DNA from: Clitopilus passeckerianus
Taxonomy: Eukaryota; Basidiomycota; Agaricomycetes; Agaricales; Entolomataceae
Reading direction: 5' to 3'
NCBI GenBank assembly: GCA_944990035.1
Contig: CALYLX010000142.1
Span: forward strand, 1,054,001 to 1,118,000
Length of the DNA stretch: 64,000 nucleotides
This document shows positions 60,212 to 64,000 of the stretch, one piece after another (the first letter of the stretch is position 1; every line of letters begins with the position of its first letter). A model generated the notes under the pieces. It saw nothing but the letters and a program-made list of their open reading frames with translations, was not told the DNA's origin and searched no databases. Both the position numbers and the translations under genes were made by a program.

Positions 60212-61421
60212 CTAGCCCCTTGGTCGCTTTTTGCAAGAGTTGTTAAGGTGTCTCTTCAGAGCATCTTCCCTGGCAAACGTCGTCTCGCACCATCGACAAC
60301 TAGGTCTGACCTTTATCCGTTCTTCATCACCCAGATGAGTAACCAGATGCCGCATCCAGCCTTGAGAGCCTGTCCATGCTTCTATCTTCCCGCAAATTGT
60401 GCAGGGTGTGAATGCTTTGACCTCTATCAGTTTTTCGTCTGGGTTTTTTGAAAGCCTGTTGACATCGTCCTGGGTGAGATTCCCAGTATTCCGTCTCCAT
60501 CCAGGCTTCGGTAGAGTAGAGGTAGACTTTGTCACCGCCTGCATAGGCTTCTTTGCCTTGGGCTCCTCATAATCTAAATCGTCGTCATATTTGTACTGTG
60601 GCGCAACTCTCCTGGCAGATGAGCGTATGGGACGAGAGGGGCCAGCCACAGGCTTGGGTTGCGGCGAGGGTGAAGGCAATCGTTTGTATTTGGGTGTAGA
60701 TCGGGCTGACGGTATTGGAGCAAGAAGGTGTGGCGGACTTAGTGAAGACATTCGGATGCGCTTCGTGGGGCGCGAGGGACCCAGTACGGTTTCGGGAGAC
60801 GGTGAGGGTGAAGGTGTTCGTTTACGTTTGGTGGTAGAGCGAGACGAAGCTAACGTAGCAGGAACATATGGGGGGCTGGGTGAAGGTTCATCTTCCTGTA
60901 AATCGTCAAGCTCGTCGATCTCAGGTTGTTCTTCGAGGCCATCTGCGTTAGGGAGCTCCTCGAGGTACAGGTACTCACTCATTATAGGGCTTAGTGGCGA
61001 GAGAGGTGTTGCATACCCCGAGAGCAACGCTGGATTGATTGTTTCCGAGAGCAGTGGTTCGGGTGTCAACGACCGGAAAGCATTATATGGGCTCCCATTG
61101 GTGATGATGTTCTGTGGGAGGAATGGAGAATCTGAAGATGAAGCTGAAAGGTAGCTATGGAGGATGGGTCAGAATCAGCGTTGGTGATATCGATGAAACG
61201 TACTCCTGCAATGACACGACAGAGCCTATAGGGGAGAGGAAGTCGTCGTCGTCGTTGAAAGAGGGCGCCGGTGAAGGGGACCAAAGACTAGCGAGGGGAC
61301 TTGGATGCAAAAGGGCTGGCTCGTCCCATGAGGACTTCTCTATCGGGAATGGCACGTCGTCGTCTAGGTGTTCTTGCGAAGTCGGTTCAATTGTGATGAT
61401 TGGCTCCATAGAAGGGATCAT
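60212..61421 (-). CDS. zinc-finger-like nuclear protein B
   Basis: Two exons, 61421-61200 and 61111-60212, give 373 residues. Exon 2 is firm; the intron is less so. I chose the donor at 61199 (GTTTCA) and acceptor before 61111 because they keep phase 0, but a better-looking donor (GTACGT, 61203) would break frame unless a base is missing. The N-terminal 250 residues are acidic, then Ser/Pro-rich with repeated basic patches (TTKRKRTPSPSPSP, RPTKRIRMSS, TPKYKRLPSPSPQP). The C-terminus has two C2H2-like units: FTPCTICGKIEAW to MRHLVTHLGDEE, and SCRWCETTFAREDALKRHLN ending in NSC. This is the same plan as protein A. It is probably a DNA-binding protein. Confidence 0.68.
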
Positions 61422-62330
61422 TTTAGTGGATTGTAATTTTGGGCGTTTTTGGAAGGAACAGTTGTCGATGGCCGGTATTTATACGCATCCATCGTATAAA
61501 CAGTTCGCTTTGGCCCGACAAAAGTAGATTCCAATTCCGGCAAAGGCAACACTTTCTATTTTGTTGTGTGTGTCCAGAAGAATAACCCGGAAGCGGTTAC
61601 CATCGCTAAGAACAAAGGAGAATACAACAAATATTTAGGCCCAGCCACTACAACACGAGGATAATAGCAGGCTGGGAGGGACGAATACCTGACAATTATA
61701 GTAGTCCGCATCAACTGTGTAAGTGGAGAAACGAGAAATCCTAGCGATCTGCATACACGGAGTAGCTTCAGGGATGTGGTCAATCAATCGGCATGAGGGA
61801 TCCATAAGCGCCCATAGGTATGGATTGATAGGCTCAGTATAGCCCTCGGTCAGACTCCTTCAAAAGTCCCAGAACGTCGGTAGAGCAATCCAACTTGGAG
61901 AAAGCTGTTGAGACACGCGTCCTGCCGTTCCTCGCAAGCCTGCTAAATCGAGGGTGTGTCCGAAGGCAAAGCAGAGGATCATCAACACTTGAGCGCTTTT
62001 GCAACGTGTATCACCAGGAACTTGTGGTTCTGAGTCAAAAGTCGTGTGAACTCCCATGAAATCTCAAATATGACCGCACAGAGATGAGGAGGCTCAAGAG
62101 AAGGTCACCGTGCTGTGGATCGAATACGAAATTTGGACCAGACCATGGTGGTAACCGGATAACCGTGCCAGCGCCGAGGTTGATGATGATGAAGCTCTGT
62201 GACGTAAGCTCTGGTGCATCAGCTTTGGAGATCCCAACTACGATGACTTGCAGACTCGGAAACAGAACGCTGGTCCACCATCCTTGGTCCCATCCAGCGG
62301 TATCAATTTGCTTTGAACAACAGTACATTC
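61422..62330. other. divergent intergenic region
   Basis: 909 bp between zinc-finger protein B (minus) and the Sec14-type gene (plus). A minus-strand frame of 97 codons (62328-62035) starts almost on top of the Sec14 ATG; I see no family in it and treat it as chance. Both promoters should be here. Confidence 0.45.
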
Positions 62331-63732
62331 ATGCCGGTACCTACTAGCGACCCCGATGATATTTTGAGATCATTCAGAGAGCAAGTTTTCCATGAAGGGA
62401 TTCTCCATGAAGGGGACACTATTGGCACCGACGACGAAACTCTTCTGTCAGTCGGAAACATAAAGTATATTCCAGAAAACTAATGTAGAGCATAGGAGAT
62501 TCCTTCGCGCCCGCAAGTTTGATATAAGGGAGTCGAAGAGGATGCTGAAAGACTGTCAAGAATGGCGAGAGTCTGTCCAAGGCATCGGCCTAGACGAACT
62601 ATACAAGCGGATAGATCCTTTCAATGTATGTGCTCAGTACTGTTTCTCGTAACAAATTTCTAACTATTTTCGGTAGTATCCAGAGCGAGAGGCAGTTTTT
62701 GACTGCTGGCCAATGTGGTTCCACAAGGTATGCTCCGATGGACGTGCTTTCGAATGAGCTTTGCTAATTGTCGTGATGCCCGCAGACAGACAAGGTGATC
62801 CACGTGAACTCACAGTTATCATTTGTTCTCATTTGATAGCTAGAAAGGTCGACCTTTGAACGTACATTTCTTTGGGGGCATGGACCTGCCTAAACTATAC
62901 AGTGCCTGTTCCCCCGAAAAGCATTGGCAGACCGTCATAGTAAACTGTGAATCGGTGAGTAGAGCCCACAGTCAATTCAAAGGGTCTTAGCCTGACCTTC
63001 TATACAGTTAACGCGCGAAGTTCTTCCTGCGGCCTCCCGTGCAGCGGGCAAGCGGATTGGAACAGTTTTTGTGATCGTAGACTTGAAAGGATTTGGGTAT
63101 GTATAATTTTAACCCCTCAATTTAGAACAATTGCTGACAAAAACCCATAGTTTAAGTCAATTCTGGCAAATGAAGTCACTAGCAAGGCGTGCCTTCCAGA
63201 TATCGCAGGATTATTTCCCGGAAACGTGAGTTGCCATTCCCTTATTCCGTGTCACCGAGCTTGATCATATCTCAGCATGGGTCAGCTCGCAATTGTCAAC
63301 GCTCCCTCGACTTTCACGGCAATATGGGGCGTCATGAAGCCTTGGTTATCCAAAGAGACCGCGGAGAAGATCGACATCCTAGGCAGCAACTACAAAGAAG
63401 TGCTTCTCAAGCTGGTTGACGCTGATTCTCTGCCCTCATCCCTAGGCGGAAATTGCACCTGTGAAGGTCTGGGTGGTTGCCAGCTGAGTAGTGCTGGTCC
63501 ATGGCTGGAAGGCAGAGAAAGCTGGGGACACCACAGTAAGGAGGCATATGGGAAGAGTGTACTTGATAGGCCTCCTAATGGTGCCACAAGTGCACCAGAG
63601 TCTTCAAAGAGTAGATCCAGCCCGGGAACGCCGAAGCTTTCTACAGAGGAGTGCCTCAAGTCTGCTAATGGATCGCCGTTTGGAACGCCCACAACACCCG
63701 CATCACCCGCGAACGGTGTTTCTGCGAAGTGA
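62331..63732 (+). CDS. Sec14-type CRAL-TRIO phosphatidylinositol transfer protein
   Basis: Eight exons: 62331-62446, 62496-62625, 62677-62727, 62786-62794, 62844-62954, 63008-63096, 63151-63225, 63276-63732, giving 345 residues. N-terminal CRAL-TRIO-N: DDETLLRFLRARKFDIRESK. Lipid-binding core: MWFHK-TDK-KGRPLNVHFFG, VIVDLKGFGLSQFW, QDYFPETMGQLAIVNAPSTF, KPWLSKETAEKIDILGS, and the closing LPSSLGGNCTC. A Ser/Thr/Pro-rich tail of about 90 residues follows, longer than in yeast Sec14. Sec14 proteins exchange phosphatidylinositol and phosphatidylcholine and tune Golgi PI4P. Exon 4 is a 9-nt microexon coding for TDK; skipping it keeps frame but removes a conserved loop. The N-terminus is short and an upstream exon cannot be ruled out. 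Confidence 0.9.
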
Positions 63733-64000
63733 TTTGTAGCTTAAAGTAAGAACCGCTAGAGTTTGTATGAGTACTGGTTGATGTCGCTGTTGTACAATAT
63801 AATACACGCAATAATTTATTCATGGCTAACCCATCACCTCTGCAAATGAATGTTGATTTCGAAAGAGGGACGTATCGGTGGAATCCCTCCCTGTTTTGAA
63901 AGCTGCGGCCCATGGATCTCCTATAAAACATGCTTGGAGAATCGGATCTCCTGCAGATAAATGACTTGCTGACATTCCTATGAATGGAAAGGAGCATTGA

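Noticed and set aside
62035..62328. 97-codon minus-strand frame that begins 3 bp from the Sec14 ATG
   Set aside because: No recognisable family, and its start would collide with the transcription start region of a well-supported gene.

Overview
The window is nuclear DNA of a filamentous basidiomycete, most likely an agaricomycete (mushroom-forming fungus). Genes are dense on both strands and cut by many introns of about 45-100 nt with GT-AG ends, up to 17 per gene. The gene set is fungal: a Cdc11/Nud1 SIN scaffold, a fungal-type phytochrome, a Dug2 glutathione peptidase, Mon1, and a membrane-protein remnant of a family I know from mushroom genomes. I rebuilt exon chains by hand so that each chain keeps frame; this is reading, not alignment.

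Layout. 1-1.3 kb: nothing recognised. 1.3-8.4 kb (minus): TALE/KN homeodomain factor, then an 11-exon leucine-rich-repeat Cdc11/Nud1 scaffold. 8.4-12.6 kb: gene-poor. 12.6-18.5 kb: Ser/Pro-rich orphan (minus), then plus-strand Vip1-like RRM protein, SAM methyltransferase and UDP-sugar transporter of the UAA family. 18.7-19.6 kb (minus): secreted histidine-rich protein. 20.1-25.9 kb (plus): DUF202 membrane protein, phosphatidylserine synthase, a decayed membrane-protein pseudogene, an ABHD12-like hydrolase. 26.0-31.1 kb (plus): phytochrome hybrid histidine kinase. 31.5-37.9 kb (minus): GT61-like glycosyltransferase and a 1357-residue nuclear protein with a DUF7082-like domain. 38.5-47.8 kb (plus): DUG2, class III CoA-transferase, CHL1/DDX11 helicase. 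48.6-49.7 kb (plus): short-chain dehydrogenase. 49.8-56.2 kb (minus): PRP2/DHX16 spliceosomal helicase and MON1. 56.4-58.5 kb (plus): citrate-lyase-beta-like enzyme and mitoribosomal protein mS41. 58.7-61.4 kb (minus): two neighbouring zinc-finger proteins of the same layout. 62.3-63.7 kb (plus): Sec14-type lipid transfer protein.

The genes are mostly housekeeping and do not form one pathway. Loose themes are light and development (phytochrome, homeodomain, DUF7082), membrane lipids and trafficking (CHO1, Sec14, ABHD12, Mon1), genome and RNA upkeep (CHL1, PRP2, Vip1) and mitochondrial or acyl-CoA metabolism (CoA-transferase, CLYBL-like, mS41).

Points that stand out: four otherwise well-conserved coding runs, in three genes, are each broken by an apparent single missing base in a short homopolymer (near 2033, 26993, 30159, 31791), which looks like a sequence-quality pattern. 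The histidine-rich protein carries a duplicated coding motif whose second copy now lies in an intron. There is a GC-AG intron, several microexons (9-17 nt), and a pseudogene with an in-frame stop and internal loss. I did not find a new defence system, CRISPR array or intact mobile element.
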